Below, piece by piece: positions 8,133 through 17,265 of a DNA stretch of 64,000 bases. The stretch comes from Hellea sp. Its GTDB lineage: Bacteria; Pseudomonadota; Alphaproteobacteria; Caulobacterales; Maricaulaceae. The position numbers and the translations under genes were made by a program. Location of the stretch: NCBI GenBank assembly GCA_028224375.1, contig JAOIVW010000001.1:1-64000 (forward strand), in the 5' to 3' direction. A model generated the notes under the pieces. It was not told where the DNA came from, did no database searches, and saw only the letters and a program-made list of their open reading frames with translations. Position 1 is the first letter of the stretch. Each line of letters begins with the position of its first letter.

Positions 8133-9500
8133 CTAATTCTGCAATTCTGTGGCCAGACACTCTTTATCATTTCGCTGCCCATCAACTGCGCCGCAGAGCA
8201 AATAAAGCATGAGCTCTTTCTCGCCCGCATGGCCGCTATGAGCATCTTTAGGGTCAACAAAACCGTTGACCATGGGGATGATTTTATCGGCAAATTCCAA
8301 GCGCATGTCGATCATTTCAAAACCGATATCCTCGGTCATCTTTTCGCGGATACGGGAGTCTATATAGGCCAAATTATTCTGCTCGGGCCGGATGGTACGT
8401 TTCCAAAGCTGCTCATAAAAGGGGACAAGCTCATAGCTAAGAAAGTCGTTGAGCTCTGACATGGCAATGATCTTTGGGCGGTCTTTCGGGCCAATTTTCG
8501 CAATGGGATTTGTATTTTTCCTGTCCAAATCACTCAGCGAGAGCAGGGCTAATTGATTGGCCAGCATATAAGTCTCGCTGCCCAATATCATATCATCATG
8601 AACGGTTTGACGGCCATCCGAGAGGGCTTCTTGCATCACGTCAAAGGTAATTTTACTACCCAAACTTTCGGTGACGAAAGCAAATTGATTGGTCTTAAGA
8701 TCGCTAAAACTGGCTGTGTCGCAAATCGCATTATAGCTGACAGATGAGCCTTGGCCCGCAAAGTCGCGGCCCGCCGCGTCCAGCGCTGCGCTGCACATCG
8801 CCCCGCGAATGGCATTTCGAATTTCAGCGCCCGCCGGACCCAGATACATCACGGCATCACTAAAGCCGTAATTGACCAAATCGTCCTTTAGGATGCCGTT
8901 ATATTTGCGGCGCAGCCCAGCGATGTCTTGTGACGTCCCGCGATTATCGTCCTGTCCGACATGGGCGAATTGGATATTGTCCCAAAATATATTATCCCAG
9001 AAGACACGGTAAATAACGAATTCAAGATTATCATCAATAGCGAGCGTTTGCTTATCCATACAGACAAGCTCGTCGAGTTTTAATTGGGAGCCGGGAAGGG
9101 CGGTATCAAAATAAGTGGGTTGATCGCCCTTAATGTAAATATGCGGGGTGGGCTTGCCGGCCGGATCATAAGGGGCTTCGCCGCAAAGCGTTGTTATTAA
9201 GCCATCTGACTCGTCAAGCTTATAAGCCTTAGCAATTCCGCCCAAAAAGTCCTCAGCAAGCTGCCCTTTGGAGCGATCTTCCGTCCAGCCTATACCGTGA
9301 AGATAGATGATGTTAACACGGTTTTTCAGCTTACCCGGAATTGGGTCAGCCAGATATTCCAGCCCCTTAAAACTGCCATCATTTCCATCTTCGGACGCCA
9401 AAGAATTAATATGGTGGACCTTAAGCGGGACTTTGCTCGATGTTGCGCAGCCCGTTAGCCATAAAGCTGACCATGCCAATATTACCAAGCGCCATATCAT
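8133..9500 (-). CDS. Lipoprotein with alpha/beta-hydrolase features (paralogue 1)
   Basis: A 455-residue predicted lipoprotein; the signal peptide ends in the lipobox LTGC at about residues 15-18. The segment IIYLHGIGWTED resembles the oxyanion-hole strand of alpha/beta hydrolases. FAFVTESLGSKI offers a candidate nucleophile elbow, although the expected Gly before Glu-Ser is Thr. A C-terminal PKDAHSGH could hold the histidine. It overlaps the upstream paralogue by 4 bases (ATGA) and abuts prmA. The family is not one I can name; a lipase, esterase or amidase role is inference. Confidence 0.8.
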   Translation of the reverse strand: MIWRLVILAWSALWLTGCATSSKVPLKVHHINSLASEDGNDGSFKGLEYLADPIPGKLKNRVNIIYLHGIGWTEDRSKGQLAEDFLGGIAKAYKLDESDGLITTLCGEAPYDPAGKPTPHIYIKGDQPTYFDTALPGSQLKLDELVCMDKQTLAIDDNLEFVIYRVFWDNIFWDNIQFAHVGQDDNRGTSQDIAGLRRKYNGILKDDLVNYGFSDAVMYLGPAGAEIRNAIRGAMCSAALDAAGRDFAGQGSSVSYNAICDTASFSDLKTNQFAFVTESLGSKITFDVMQEALSDGRQTVHDDMILGSETYMLANQLALLSLSDLDRKNTNPIAKIGPKDRPKIIAMSELNDFLSYELVPFYEQLWKRTIRPEQNNLAYIDSRIREKMTEDIGFEMIDMRLEFADKIIPMVNGFVDPKDAHSGHAGEKELMLYLLCGAVDGQRNDKECLATELQN

Positions 9501-10882
9501 TTGCGGCTCTGCTTTACATTAGGCCCTGCTGTAATCTCGCATCCTGTCACGCGTGGGCTCCGGCCATCTGCGCCGCAAAGAATATATTCCATAATCTCTG
9601 GCTGCTGCACATGTCCGTTATGGGCATAGAGAGGGTCTACAAAACCGCCTACAAAGGGGATGAGTGGAGAAGCAAATTCCACACGCATGTCAACAATATT
9701 AAAACCTAAGAGATCAACAATATATTGCCGGTCTTCAGCTTGCGAGAAATCGAGCTGCTCCCCTTCAGTTTGCGATGAGCGGGTGTAAAGCTGCTCATAA
9801 AAGGGAACAAGCTCATAGGTTAGAAAGTCATTGATTTCAGAAAAAGCAATAATCGTCGGACGTTCACCATCCTCATAGTCGGATTCTTTAAACTGATTTT
9901 CTTCTCTGATGTCCTGAAGGCTGAGTAAGGGAATTTGGTTCGCCAGCATAAAAATTTGCGTGCCCTTAATAATATCATCATGCACATTTTCTTGACCGTC
10001 AGTCATGGCTTCGCGCATGATATCATAACTGATTTTAGACCCAAGGGATTCAGAGACAAAGGCAAAGGGATCCGTATCCAAAGGTGCATTATTCGCAGTA
10101 TTACAGATACTCTCATAATCAACGATGGATCCCTGTTTTGAGAGAGGATAGCCGGCGGCGTCCAAGGCAGCTGAGCACATTGCTCCGCGTGTCGCATTTC
10201 GAATATCTTCACCGGCGGGGCCCATATACATAACAGCGTCGGAAAAACCGAAGGTAATAAGTTTATCTTTCAAGAAACTATTATATTTGCGCCGTAATGA
10301 AGCTGGGATACTTGTCTTATCAACGGCGTCGTCTTGTCCGACAAAGGCAACTTGCAAGCTGTCCCAAAAGAGTTCGTCCCAAAAAATTCTATAAATCACA
10401 TATTCCAAATTATCATTCACGCGCAGGATTTGCTTATCCATGCAGACCAGATTGTCGAGCGTAAGAGACCGCCCGGGTAGGGCCTCATAAGTTTTGGGAG
10501 TCACTTCGCTGATATAAATATGGTTTTGCAATTCCACATTTTCATTGTCTTCATCACGTCCGCATAGGGAGCTTACTGTCTTCTCATCGGTCTCAAGACT
10601 ATAAGCTCCGGCGACGCCTTTAATAAAACTATTGGCCAGCGGCGCATCTTCAGGATTTTCAATCGAACCCACGCCATGCAGAAACAGTATATTGATGCGC
10701 TCTATTTCGCGCTCTGTTGTGCCTAAACCGCCGCGGTTGGCTAAGCCCTCTAATCCATCAAATTGGCCATCACCGGAGGCTTTAGAGGCCAGTGAATTGA
10801 TCTCAAGGACTTGAAATTTTGTCGTGGCACAGGCGCTCAGCCAAAAAGCAGACATTAATATGAGTATTAGCCTCATGTTCAA
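9497..10882 (-). CDS. Lipoprotein with alpha/beta-hydrolase features (paralogue 2)
   Basis: A 461-residue paralogue of the following gene, similar along its whole length. Its lipobox is LSAC at about residues 15-18. Shared blocks are ILFLHGVG, DNLEYVIYRIFWDELFWDS, AVMYMGPAG.(E)IRNA, AFVSESLGSKI, and a C-terminal FVDPLYAHNGH. It overlaps uvrD by 4 bases upstream and the second paralogue by 4 bases downstream, so all four operon genes are probably translationally coupled. The function is unknown; conserved Ser and His blocks suggest an envelope-anchored hydrolase. Confidence 0.8.
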   Translation of the reverse strand: MNMRLILILMSAFWLSACATTKFQVLEINSLASKASGDGQFDGLEGLANRGGLGTTEREIERINILFLHGVGSIENPEDAPLANSFIKGVAGAYSLETDEKTVSSLCGRDEDNENVELQNHIYISEVTPKTYEALPGRSLTLDNLVCMDKQILRVNDNLEYVIYRIFWDELFWDSLQVAFVGQDDAVDKTSIPASLRRKYNSFLKDKLITFGFSDAVMYMGPAGEDIRNATRGAMCSAALDAAGYPLSKQGSIVDYESICNTANNAPLDTDPFAFVSESLGSKISYDIMREAMTDGQENVHDDIIKGTQIFMLANQIPLLSLQDIREENQFKESDYEDGERPTIIAFSEINDFLTYELVPFYEQLYTRSSQTEGEQLDFSQAEDRQYIVDLLGFNIVDMRVEFASPLIPFVGGFVDPLYAHNGHVQQPEIMEYILCGADGRSPRVTGCEITAGPNVKQSRK

Positions 10883-13230
10883 ACTCTTTCCACAAATCCG
10901 TCTAGAACTTTTTTCTCGCCTGCTTTTTCAAAAGCCACTGTCAGCTTCGTACCATCAGCGGCTTTAACTGTTCCATAGCCGAACTTTTGATGAAAGATAC
11001 GCTCGCCTACAGTAAAGTTAGATGTTTTACCTTTAGCAGGACGTTTAACGGCATGTCCTTCTATATCTTTTGGTGCGCGGCCGAAATTTTTGCCGCTATT
11101 CGCTTTGTAGCGTTGCCAGCCGGGGGATTTGTAATTGCTGCGGCCTGAGTCAAAGCTCTCCGTGAAACGCTCTGCAACCTCGCCCGCAATTTTGTTGCTG
11201 TCGTAATAGCCTGTCTCAGACCCGGCCTCGACGTGATGCGGTGGAAGCTCGTCAATGAAGCGGGAGGGGAGTGAGGATTGCCACGAGCCGTAGACTTGGC
11301 GGTTGGCGGCAAAGTAAATTTTCGCTTGTTCGCGCGCGCGGGTGATGCCGACATAGGCTAGGCGGCGTTCTTCTTCGAGCCCTGCCATGCCCGACTCGTC
11401 CATGCTCTTTTGGCTCGGAAACATGCCTTCTTCCCAGCCCGGGAGGAAGACCAGGGGAAACTCAAGACCTTTGGCCGAGTGCAATGTCATCAGAGAAATT
11501 TCATCTTCCTGCGGCCCGCTCTCGACATCCATCACAAGACTGACATGCTCCAGATAGGCGTCCAGCGTATCAAATTCGCTCATCGCTTGGATAAGCTCTT
11601 TTAGGTTTTCAAGGCGGCCGGCTGATTTGGCATCTTTATTATCGCGCCACATTTGCGTGTAGCCGCTCTCGTCCAAAATGCGTTCCGTCATTTCGGTGTG
11701 TTTGATGGTTTCCGCCTCGCGCCGCCAGCGGTCCACATCCATGATAAAAGCCCGAAGCGCGCTGCGGGCCTTACCGCGAATTTCATCTGTCTTGGTAAGC
11801 TCGCGCGTGGCGGTCTCAAGGCTGACATTCATCATCCGCGCGGCGGTTTGTAATTTTTGTATCGTGGTCGCGCCAATGCCGCGCTTGGGCGTGTTAACGA
11901 TACGTTCAAAGGCAAGATCATCCGTATCAGATTTAAGTACCCGCACATAGGCATGAGCATCGCGGATTTCGAGGCGCTCGAAAAAGCGCGGCCCGCCAAT
12001 AACGCGGTAGGGAAGGCCAAGCTGAATGAAGCGTTCTTCAAAGCTGCGCATTTGGCGCGACGCCCGCACAAGGATAGCGACATCGTTATATTTACGGTTC
12101 TTATGCCGCCAGCTTTCAATCTCATCAGCAATCATTCGCGCTTCAGCAGGGGCGTCCCAGACGCCTGTGACAGTGACTTTGTGCCCGCCTTCATCCTCGG
12201 TCCAAAGTGTTTTGCCAAGGCGGCTTTGGTTCGCAGCAATCAGGCCAGACGCGGCCCCGAGAATATGCTCAGTCGAGCGGTAATTGCGCTCCAGCTTGAC
12301 CACTTTCGCGCCGGGAAAATCTTTCTCGAAACGCAGGATGTTATCAACTTCCGCGCCGCGCCATCCATAAATAGACTGGTCATCATCGCCGACCACACAG
12401 ATATTATGCGAGCCTTGGGCAAGCAGACGTAGCCAGAGATATTGGCAAACATTGGTATCCTGATATTCGTCCACCAGCATATATTTGAACTTGGCATGGT
12501 AGCGTTTCAAAATGTCAGGGTTGTCCATGAACAGCGTCAGATTATGCAAAAGCAAATCGCCGAAGTCACAGGCATTGAGAACTTTTAAGCGCGCCTGATA
12601 AATTTCGTAGATTTTCTGGCCCTTACCATCGGCAAATTTAAAGGCTTCATTTGAGGTGATTTTATCAGGTGTCCAGCCTTTGTTTTTCCAGCTGTCAATC
12701 AGCCCCGCCATATATCGGGCGGTCCATTTTTTATCATCAATATTTTCCGCTTTGATGACTTGCTTAAGCAGGCGGATTTGATCGTCCGTATCCAAAATGG
12801 TGAAGCTCGATTTTAGCCCCACAAGCTCGGCATGAATGCGCAGAATTTTCGCGGCAATAGAGTGAAAGGTTCCAAGCCATGGAAGACCTTCCACAGCATC
12901 GCCGATTAATGTCCCCACACGGTGACGCATTTCGCGCGCCGCTTTATTCGTAAAGGTGACTGAGAGTATCTGAGATGGGAAAGCCATACGGTTTTGCAAA
13001 ATATGGGCGAGGCGGCAGGTCAGCACCCGCGTCTTACCTGTACCCGCGCCGGCTAGGACAAGAACTGGTCCTTCGGTTGTCAGCACGGCTTCGCGCTGTT
13101 CAGGATTCAAGCCGTCCAAATAGTCGCCGCCTTGAACCTCGCGCACAGGCATGGCTTGCGCGGACAATGTTGGCGCAGGCCGCGGCGGCACAGGCTGAAA
13201 CGTATCTTTTTTAGAATCGAAGGCGGACAT
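10879..13230 (-). CDS. uvrD: ATP-dependent DNA helicase UvrD/PcrA
   Basis: A 783-residue superfamily 1A 3'-5' helicase acting in nucleotide excision and mismatch repair. Motif I is GAGTGKT near residue 60. Motif II with DEYQDT, motif III GDDDQSIYGWRG, motif IV ERNYRST and motif VI VGITRARE are all present. The C-terminal tail ends in a basic segment and a tudor-like domain (FGYGTV), as in PcrA/UvrD. The length is typical. It is the first gene of the operon with the two lipoproteins and prmA. Confidence 0.95.
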   Translation of the reverse strand: MSAFDSKKDTFQPVPPRPAPTLSAQAMPVREVQGGDYLDGLNPEQREAVLTTEGPVLVLAGAGTGKTRVLTCRLAHILQNRMAFPSQILSVTFTNKAAREMRHRVGTLIGDAVEGLPWLGTFHSIAAKILRIHAELVGLKSSFTILDTDDQIRLLKQVIKAENIDDKKWTARYMAGLIDSWKNKGWTPDKITSNEAFKFADGKGQKIYEIYQARLKVLNACDFGDLLLHNLTLFMDNPDILKRYHAKFKYMLVDEYQDTNVCQYLWLRLLAQGSHNICVVGDDDQSIYGWRGAEVDNILRFEKDFPGAKVVKLERNYRSTEHILGAASGLIAANQSRLGKTLWTEDEGGHKVTVTGVWDAPAEARMIADEIESWRHKNRKYNDVAILVRASRQMRSFEERFIQLGLPYRVIGGPRFFERLEIRDAHAYVRVLKSDTDDLAFERIVNTPKRGIGATTIQKLQTAARMMNVSLETATRELTKTDEIRGKARSALRAFIMDVDRWRREAETIKHTEMTERILDESGYTQMWRDNKDAKSAGRLENLKELIQAMSEFDTLDAYLEHVSLVMDVESGPQEDEISLMTLHSAKGLEFPLVFLPGWEEGMFPSQKSMDESGMAGLEEERRLAYVGITRAREQAKIYFAANRQVYGSWQSSLPSRFIDELPPHHVEAGSETGYYDSNKIAGEVAERFTESFDSGRSNYKSPGWQRYKANSGKNFGRAPKDIEGHAVKRPAKGKTSNFTVGERIFHQKFGYGTVKAADGTKLTVAFEKAGEKKVLDGFVERV

Positions 13231-13330
13231 GGTCGGAACATAAGGACAACATTCCGCTTTGGCTATGGGCGAGCCGAGAAAAATACATTCCCTGCCTTAA
13301 TTTTAGCCCCGATATGTGCTACAGACACAT

Positions 13331-13597
13331 ATGCGAAAAATTTTACTTATCTCTGTGCTCTCATTTGGTTTCTCTTTTGCGGCTCATGCCCAAACAACGG
13401 CGCCGCAAGATAAGACAGCTGAAAGTGAAAGTTCAGAGACAGAGCCAGGTGAGCAACCTCAAACCGCTGACAGTCAGCCCGAAGCTGAAGACTCAGCTGT
13501 TAGAGAGCCGATTGATATCGATGAATATTTCAAAAATGGCGAAGAAAATGCCAAAAAGGGCTTTAGTTGTAATATGCCCTCTGAGCCTATTGCTTAG
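13331..13597 (+). CDS. Small exported acidic protein
   Basis: An 88-residue protein with a signal peptide (MRKILLISVLSFGFSFAAHA) and a likely cleavage site after AHA. The mature part is rich in Glu, Ser, Thr and Gln (about residues 20-60) and ends with a single cysteine in GFSCNMPSEPIA. I chose the ATG at 13331 over one five codons earlier because the signal peptide then starts properly. It is transcribed divergently from uvrD. No known domain; function unknown. Confidence 0.55.
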   Translation: MRKILLISVLSFGFSFAAHAQTTAPQDKTAESESSETEPGEQPQTADSQPEAEDSAVREPIDIDEYFKNGEENAKKGFSCNMPSEPIA

Positions 13598-13598
13598 C

Positions 13599-14081
13599 TC
13601 AAACCGCGACTGAAAGATGGGTTAGATCGCCATGGTCTTTGGTGGCGATAGTCTCAGGATCTTTGCCAGCATGATGAGCGAGCGCATGACGTTTAGGTTT
13701 ACCCTTTGCGTTTAGCGCCACAAATGTCACCGTTTCGATTTCAATTATATCACGTTTATCCTGCATGGTTCGGACATGGCATCTTACGGAGAGGTAAGTC
13801 CGCCCGATTTTGGCGGTTTCAACACCGATTTCCAAAACTTCGCCATTTGTGGCGGGGGAGATAAAATTCATCTCGCTCATATATTTCGTGATGATATTGG
13901 TGTGCTTCATTTGGCACGCGCAATAAATGCCGCATTCTTCATCAATCCAGCTCAGTAGGCGTCCGCCAAAAAGTGCGCCCCGGCAGTTTAAATCTTCAGG
14001 CTTAATCAGCTTACGTGTGCGATATTCAAAAGGCATAGGGGTCCGTCCAAATTTAAAAGACCCATAGCGTAGTGTCGTCAC
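13599..14081 (-). CDS. Acyl-CoA thioesterase, hotdog fold (YciA-like)
   Basis: A 160-residue single hotdog domain, the length of YciA/BFIT thioesterases, which hydrolyse acyl-CoA in the cytoplasm. The segment NCRGALFGGRLLSWIDEECGIYCA is the family's catalytic helix region, with the active-site Asp in SWIDE. Conserved strands around MNFISPATNGEVLEIG follow. It converges on the small exported protein gene with a one-base gap. Substrate range cannot be inferred. Confidence 0.85.
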   Translation of the reverse strand: MTTLRYGSFKFGRTPMPFEYRTRKLIKPEDLNCRGALFGGRLLSWIDEECGIYCACQMKHTNIITKYMSEMNFISPATNGEVLEIGVETAKIGRTYLSVRCHVRTMQDKRDIIEIETVTFVALNAKGKPKRHALAHHAGKDPETIATKDHGDLTHLSVAV

Positions 14082-14177
14082 GCAGACTCCAAAAAGCTAC
14101 AGGTCGATGAGTTTCGCGCTGCCCATGCTCTTTATTTGTGCAGCTTTTATGACACTTTGCTTAAATTTACAGTTGTT

Positions 14178-14399
14178 TTAAGGGGCGTGTTCCTGCACCC
14201 GTTTCAAAACCCAAACCCTTAAATATGAGGCCAAGTTCTGCTCTGTACCGTTTTCTGTGCGGATATCATCGAGGTCGCGAATGAAGCGCGCAAAGGACTT
14301 TCCGCTAGCCTCAACGGCGGCGTCGATAACGGTCCAAAACTCAGCCTCGAGCGCCAGCGACGTGCGGTGACCATGGATAGATAGGGAGCGTTTAATCAT
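14178..14399 (-). CDS. Ribbon-helix-helix domain protein
   Basis: A 73-residue protein starting MIKRSLSIHGHRTSLALEAEF, matching the RHH_4-type domain found next to fumC in alphaproteobacteria. The N-terminal beta strand and two helices fit a DNA-binding RHH fold. The ATG overlaps the ccdB stop codon (TGATG), so it is probably translationally coupled to the inserted TA module. The native role is unknown; it is usually adjacent to DUF4169. Confidence 0.75.
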   Translation of the reverse strand: MIKRSLSIHGHRTSLALEAEFWTVIDAAVEASGKSFARFIRDLDDIRTENGTEQNLASYLRVWVLKRVQEHAP

Positions 14400-14713
14400 C
14401 AGATACCAGAGAAAAGGCGGTCTATAGATTTTGTAAACTCATAAAACTGTTCGTCAAAATCGCCTACTAACTCGCCAAAATTTCTTTTATTTAAGGCGCT
14501 GAGTTTTTCGACTTGAACAAAAAATGGTTGCGCATCAATCTCGATTTTGGGATTTAGGACAGGTATGCCTTTTATACGTGTGGCTTTAACGACGGGAGCG
14601 GCGACAACATCGTTTAAGTCGTATAGTCCGTCATATTGGAGCACTATCAGATATGGAATGAGCCGCGAAAAACCTTTGGCTTCGTAGACACAATATTGCT
14701 TAAGAGTTTTCAC
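14399..14713 (-). CDS. ccdB: CcdB-type toxin
   Basis: A 104-residue protein of the typical CcdB length. It begins MKTLKQYCVYEA and ends with KSIDRLFSGI; the C-terminal tail of F-plasmid CcdB contacts and poisons DNA gyrase. The internal PVLNPKIEIDAQPFFVQVEKLSAL matches the conserved CcdB core. It lies 5 bases downstream of the ccdA-like antitoxin gene. Activity is inferred from family membership. Confidence 0.85.
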   Translation of the reverse strand: MKTLKQYCVYEAKGFSRLIPYLIVLQYDGLYDLNDVVAAPVVKATRIKGIPVLNPKIEIDAQPFFVQVEKLSALNKRNFGELVGDFDEQFYEFTKSIDRLFSGI

Positions 14714-14718
14714 AGGCT

Positions 14719-14994
14719 TTAGTCAACTTTATCGTCAGACCAAAACACGTCGCTCAATAAGCCGGATTTTTCTGCAAACTCATTTGTTGACTGTATCGCA
14801 GAGGCATTATCTTTCGCCCAAGACTCAAGCTTTAAAGTGCGCAGTTCGCGCTGAATGCGGTGCTCAACATATTCCGAAAGATTTATGTTATTGGCCTTGG
14901 CCGTCTCAATCAAATCCTCGCTCAGGCTAAGATTGACGGCTTTTTTCTTTGGGAATCTTTTATGCGCATAGTTCATGCGCATAAAGTAACACAT
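14719..14994 (-). CDS. ccdA: CcdA-type antitoxin
   Basis: A protein of up to 91 residues. The N-terminal ribbon-helix-helix (KKAVNLSLSEDLIETAKANN) should bind the operator. The C-terminal toxin-neutralising tail shows the CcdA pattern: W, then NASAIQSTNEFAEKSGLLSD. In-frame ATGs at codons 5 and 7 are alternative starts, and an inverted repeat overlaps this region. The first ATG is 3 bases after the DUF4169 stop codon, so it may be translated as part of the fumC operon as well as from its own promoter. Confidence 0.85.
   Translation of the reverse strand: MCYFMRMNYAHKRFPKKKAVNLSLSEDLIETAKANNINLSEYVEHRIQRELRTLKLESWAKDNASAIQSTNEFAEKSGLLSDVFWSDDKVD
14960..14984. promoter_or_regulatory. Inverted repeat, likely ccdAB operator
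   Basis: TTATGCGCAT and ATGCGCATAA are perfect inverse arms separated by 5 bases, and each contains the palindrome ATGCGCAT. RHH antitoxins bind paired short palindromes, so this is a good autoregulatory site. It overlaps the start region of ccdA. Confidence 0.6.
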
Positions 14995-14997
14995 AAG

Positions 14998-15201
14998 CTA
15001 ACTTTTGTCATCATCACTTTTAGATGTGTCTCGCTTATGCCCGTCCAGATGTCCCTGCAATTTCTCGGTCAGGGCTTTGGCTTTGTCCTTTTCAGACTTT
15101 TTCATCCCAAACTTCACACGGTTCTCTGCCGCACGTAGCACTTTCTTATGCCGCGCTTTAGACTTACGGACCTTGTTAAAATTGACGATGTTGTCGGGCA
15201 T
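14998..15201 (-). CDS. DUF4169 family protein
   Basis: A 67-residue, highly charged protein starting [20 protein letters not shown]. The NxNKxRKxKAR motif followed by repeated Lys/Ala helices matches DUF4169, a small family found beside fumC in alphaproteobacteria. Its ATG overlaps the fumC stop codon by one base (TAATG). Function unknown; the composition suggests an extended, perhaps nucleic-acid-binding helix. Confidence 0.85.
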   Translation of the reverse strand: MPDNIVNFNKVRKSKARHKKVLRAAENRVKFGMKKSEKDKAKALTEKLQGHLDGHKRDTSKSDDDKS

Positions 15202-16592
15202 TAGCGCGGCTTAATCATCAACTCAGGCCGTACGACTTTATCAAATTCTTTCTCTGTGACAAAGCCAAGCTTCACCGCTTCCTCGCGTAAGGTTGTGCCG
15301 TTCTTATGCGCCGTCTTGGCGACCTTAGTCGCATTGTCATAACCGATAGTCGGGGCGAGGGCGGTGACGAGCATGAGCGAACGGCCGAGCAAATCAGCGA
15401 TACGGTCTTCATTGGCGGTGATACCGACCACGCATTTATCCGAAAATGCCATACAGCTGTCTGTGAGCAATTGGATGGATTGCATCATATTATAGGCCAT
15501 GACGGGTTTATAAACGTTGAGTTCAAAATGACCTTGGCTCCCGGCCATGGACATTGTCGTATTGTTACCGATGACTTGTGTGCAGACCATGGTCAGCGCT
15601 TCGCATTGTGTCGGGTTGACTTTGCCGGGCATGATAGAGGAACCGGGCTCATTGGCGGGCAGCGATATTTCGCCAAGGCCAGAGCGCGGGCCGGAGCCAA
15701 GAAAGCGAATATCATTGGCGATTTTAAAGAGTGAGGCCGCCACCGTATTGAGCGCGCCATGGGCCGAAACGTAAGCATCGTGGGTCGCCAGAGCTTCGAA
15801 CTTATTCGGCGCGGTTTTGAAGGGCAGCTTGGTGTAGGCGGCGACTTCTTCAGCGAAAGCTTTGGCAAAACCGGGTTTAGCATTGAGGCCCGTACCAACC
15901 GCCGTGCCGCCTTGGGCGAGGGGGTAGAGTTCTTTAAGCCCGCGCTCGACGCGCTTAATGCCGTTATCCAGCTGCGCGACATAGCCTGAAAATTCTTGGC
16001 CCAATGTAATCGGCGTGGCGTCTTGCGTGTGGGTACGGCCAATCTTGATAATCTTTTTAAATTCTTGCGCCTTATCCTTCAAGGCGTTGCGCAAATATTG
16101 CAGGGCTGGGAGCAGCGAATGATGAAACTCCTCAGCGGCCGCAATATGCATGGCGGTGGGGAAGGTATCATTAGAAGACTGGCTGCGATTCACATGATCA
16201 TTGGGATGAACGGGGTCCTTGGAGCCGATAACGCCGCCCATAATTTCAATCGCGCGGTTAGAGATAACCTCATTAGTATTCATATTTGACTGTGTGCCCG
16301 AGCCTGTCTGCCAGACGGAAAGCGGGAAGTTGTCATCGAGCTTACCTTCGGCGACTTCGGAGGCGGCGCTAACAATGGCTTTGCAAGTTTTCGCGTCCAG
16401 GTTCTTGGCTTTCTTATTGGCCAGAGCTGCAGAGCGTTTGATAATGCCCAGCGCGCGAATGATGGCAGGCGACATCGTTTCAATCCCAATAGGGAAATTG
16501 ATGAGCGAGCGCGCGGTCTGAGCGCCATAATATTTATCCGCAGGGACTTTGAGTTTGCCGAAGCTATCGGATTCCGTACGCATTTTTGACAT
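15201..16592 (-). CDS. fumC: Fumarate hydratase class II
   Basis: A 463-residue TCA-cycle fumarase converting fumarate to L-malate. The signature [16 protein letters not shown] is intact. [13 protein letters not shown] and the [10 protein letters not shown] segment supply further active-site residues. I chose the ATG at 16592, which has AAGAG six bases upstream; a TTG two codons earlier is possible. It is followed without a gap by DUF4169 and preceded by sspB, the usual alphaproteobacterial order. Confidence 0.96.
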   Translation of the reverse strand: MSKMRTESDSFGKLKVPADKYYGAQTARSLINFPIGIETMSPAIIRALGIIKRSAALANKKAKNLDAKTCKAIVSAASEVAEGKLDDNFPLSVWQTGSGTQSNMNTNEVISNRAIEIMGGVIGSKDPVHPNDHVNRSQSSNDTFPTAMHIAAAEEFHHSLLPALQYLRNALKDKAQEFKKIIKIGRTHTQDATPITLGQEFSGYVAQLDNGIKRVERGLKELYPLAQGGTAVGTGLNAKPGFAKAFAEEVAAYTKLPFKTAPNKFEALATHDAYVSAHGALNTVAASLFKIANDIRFLGSGPRSGLGEISLPANEPGSSIMPGKVNPTQCEALTMVCTQVIGNNTTMSMAGSQGHFELNVYKPVMAYNMMQSIQLLTDSCMAFSDKCVVGITANEDRIADLLGRSLMLVTALAPTIGYDNATKVAKTAHKNGTTLREEAVKLGFVTEKEFDKVVRPELMIKPR

Positions 16593-16615
16593 GAGCAACT
16601 CTTTTAGCTGGGAGG

Positions 16616-17158
16616 TTATTTTTTACGAAAAGCATCCAAGCTCACGACTTTATTCGCCGGCTCTTTGGTCTTCTCGGTCTTGTCAGCTTTTGGCTTTATG
16701 GCCTTAGCGCTATCTGACTTTTTCGCTTTAGCGGTTTTGGCTTTGGGCGCTTTAGCGGGTTTAATCTGTGTGACGTCCGGCGCGGCAGTTTCCATTTCTT
16801 TAGGCGGATCAAATTGCAGCGCAAAGCCGACACTTGGATCATGGAAGCGCGTAATGGCGTGATAAGGTACTTTGAGATATTTCGGAACGCCGCCAAATTT
16901 CAGGGTCACTTCAAATTCATCGGCATGGGCTTGCAAATCCCAAAACTGATGCTCAATCACAATCGTGATTTCTTCGGGATATTTCTTCGCTAAGCCTTCA
17001 TCGATTTCCGCGCCAGGATAGCGCGTAAGGAAGGTGATATAAAAGTGATGCGCGCCAGGCAGACCGTCTTCGCGGATGACACGTCGAATGGCATCGCGAA
17101 CAACACCGCGCAGAGCGAGTTGTGTCATTTGCTCGTAATTCATCAAGTCCTGACTCAT
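16616..17158 (-). CDS. sspB: SspB family ClpXP adaptor (alphaproteobacterial type)
   Basis: A 180-residue protein. The substrate-binding SspB fold covers about residues 5-125 ([53 protein letters not shown]). A long Lys/Ala/Pro-rich linker (about 130-168) leads to a short conserved C-terminal end ([10 protein letters not shown]). Alphaproteobacterial SspB delivers ssrA-tagged proteins to ClpXP using such a tail. ssrA, clpP and clpX all lie in this window. It is 23 bases upstream of fumC. Confidence 0.9.
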   Translation of the reverse strand: MSQDLMNYEQMTQLALRGVVRDAIRRVIREDGLPGAHHFYITFLTRYPGAEIDEGLAKKYPEEITIVIEHQFWDLQAHADEFEVTLKFGGVPKYLKVPYHAITRFHDPSVGFALQFDPPKEMETAAPDVTQIKPAKAPKAKTAKAKKSDSAKAIKPKADKTEKTKEPANKVVSLDAFRKK

Positions 17159-17265
17159 ATCTCTACCCTAAATCACTGTCAGAGCGCGTCAACTGCCGTT
17201 TTTGTGAAATGGTCGCATAACTCAGCGCTTCCCATCTTCGGAAACCTCGCTATCGTAATAATTAT

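Noticed and set aside
11857-12432. Plus-strand 191-residue open frame inside uvrD
   Set aside because: Antisense to conserved helicase motifs; no ribosome site or recognisable domain.
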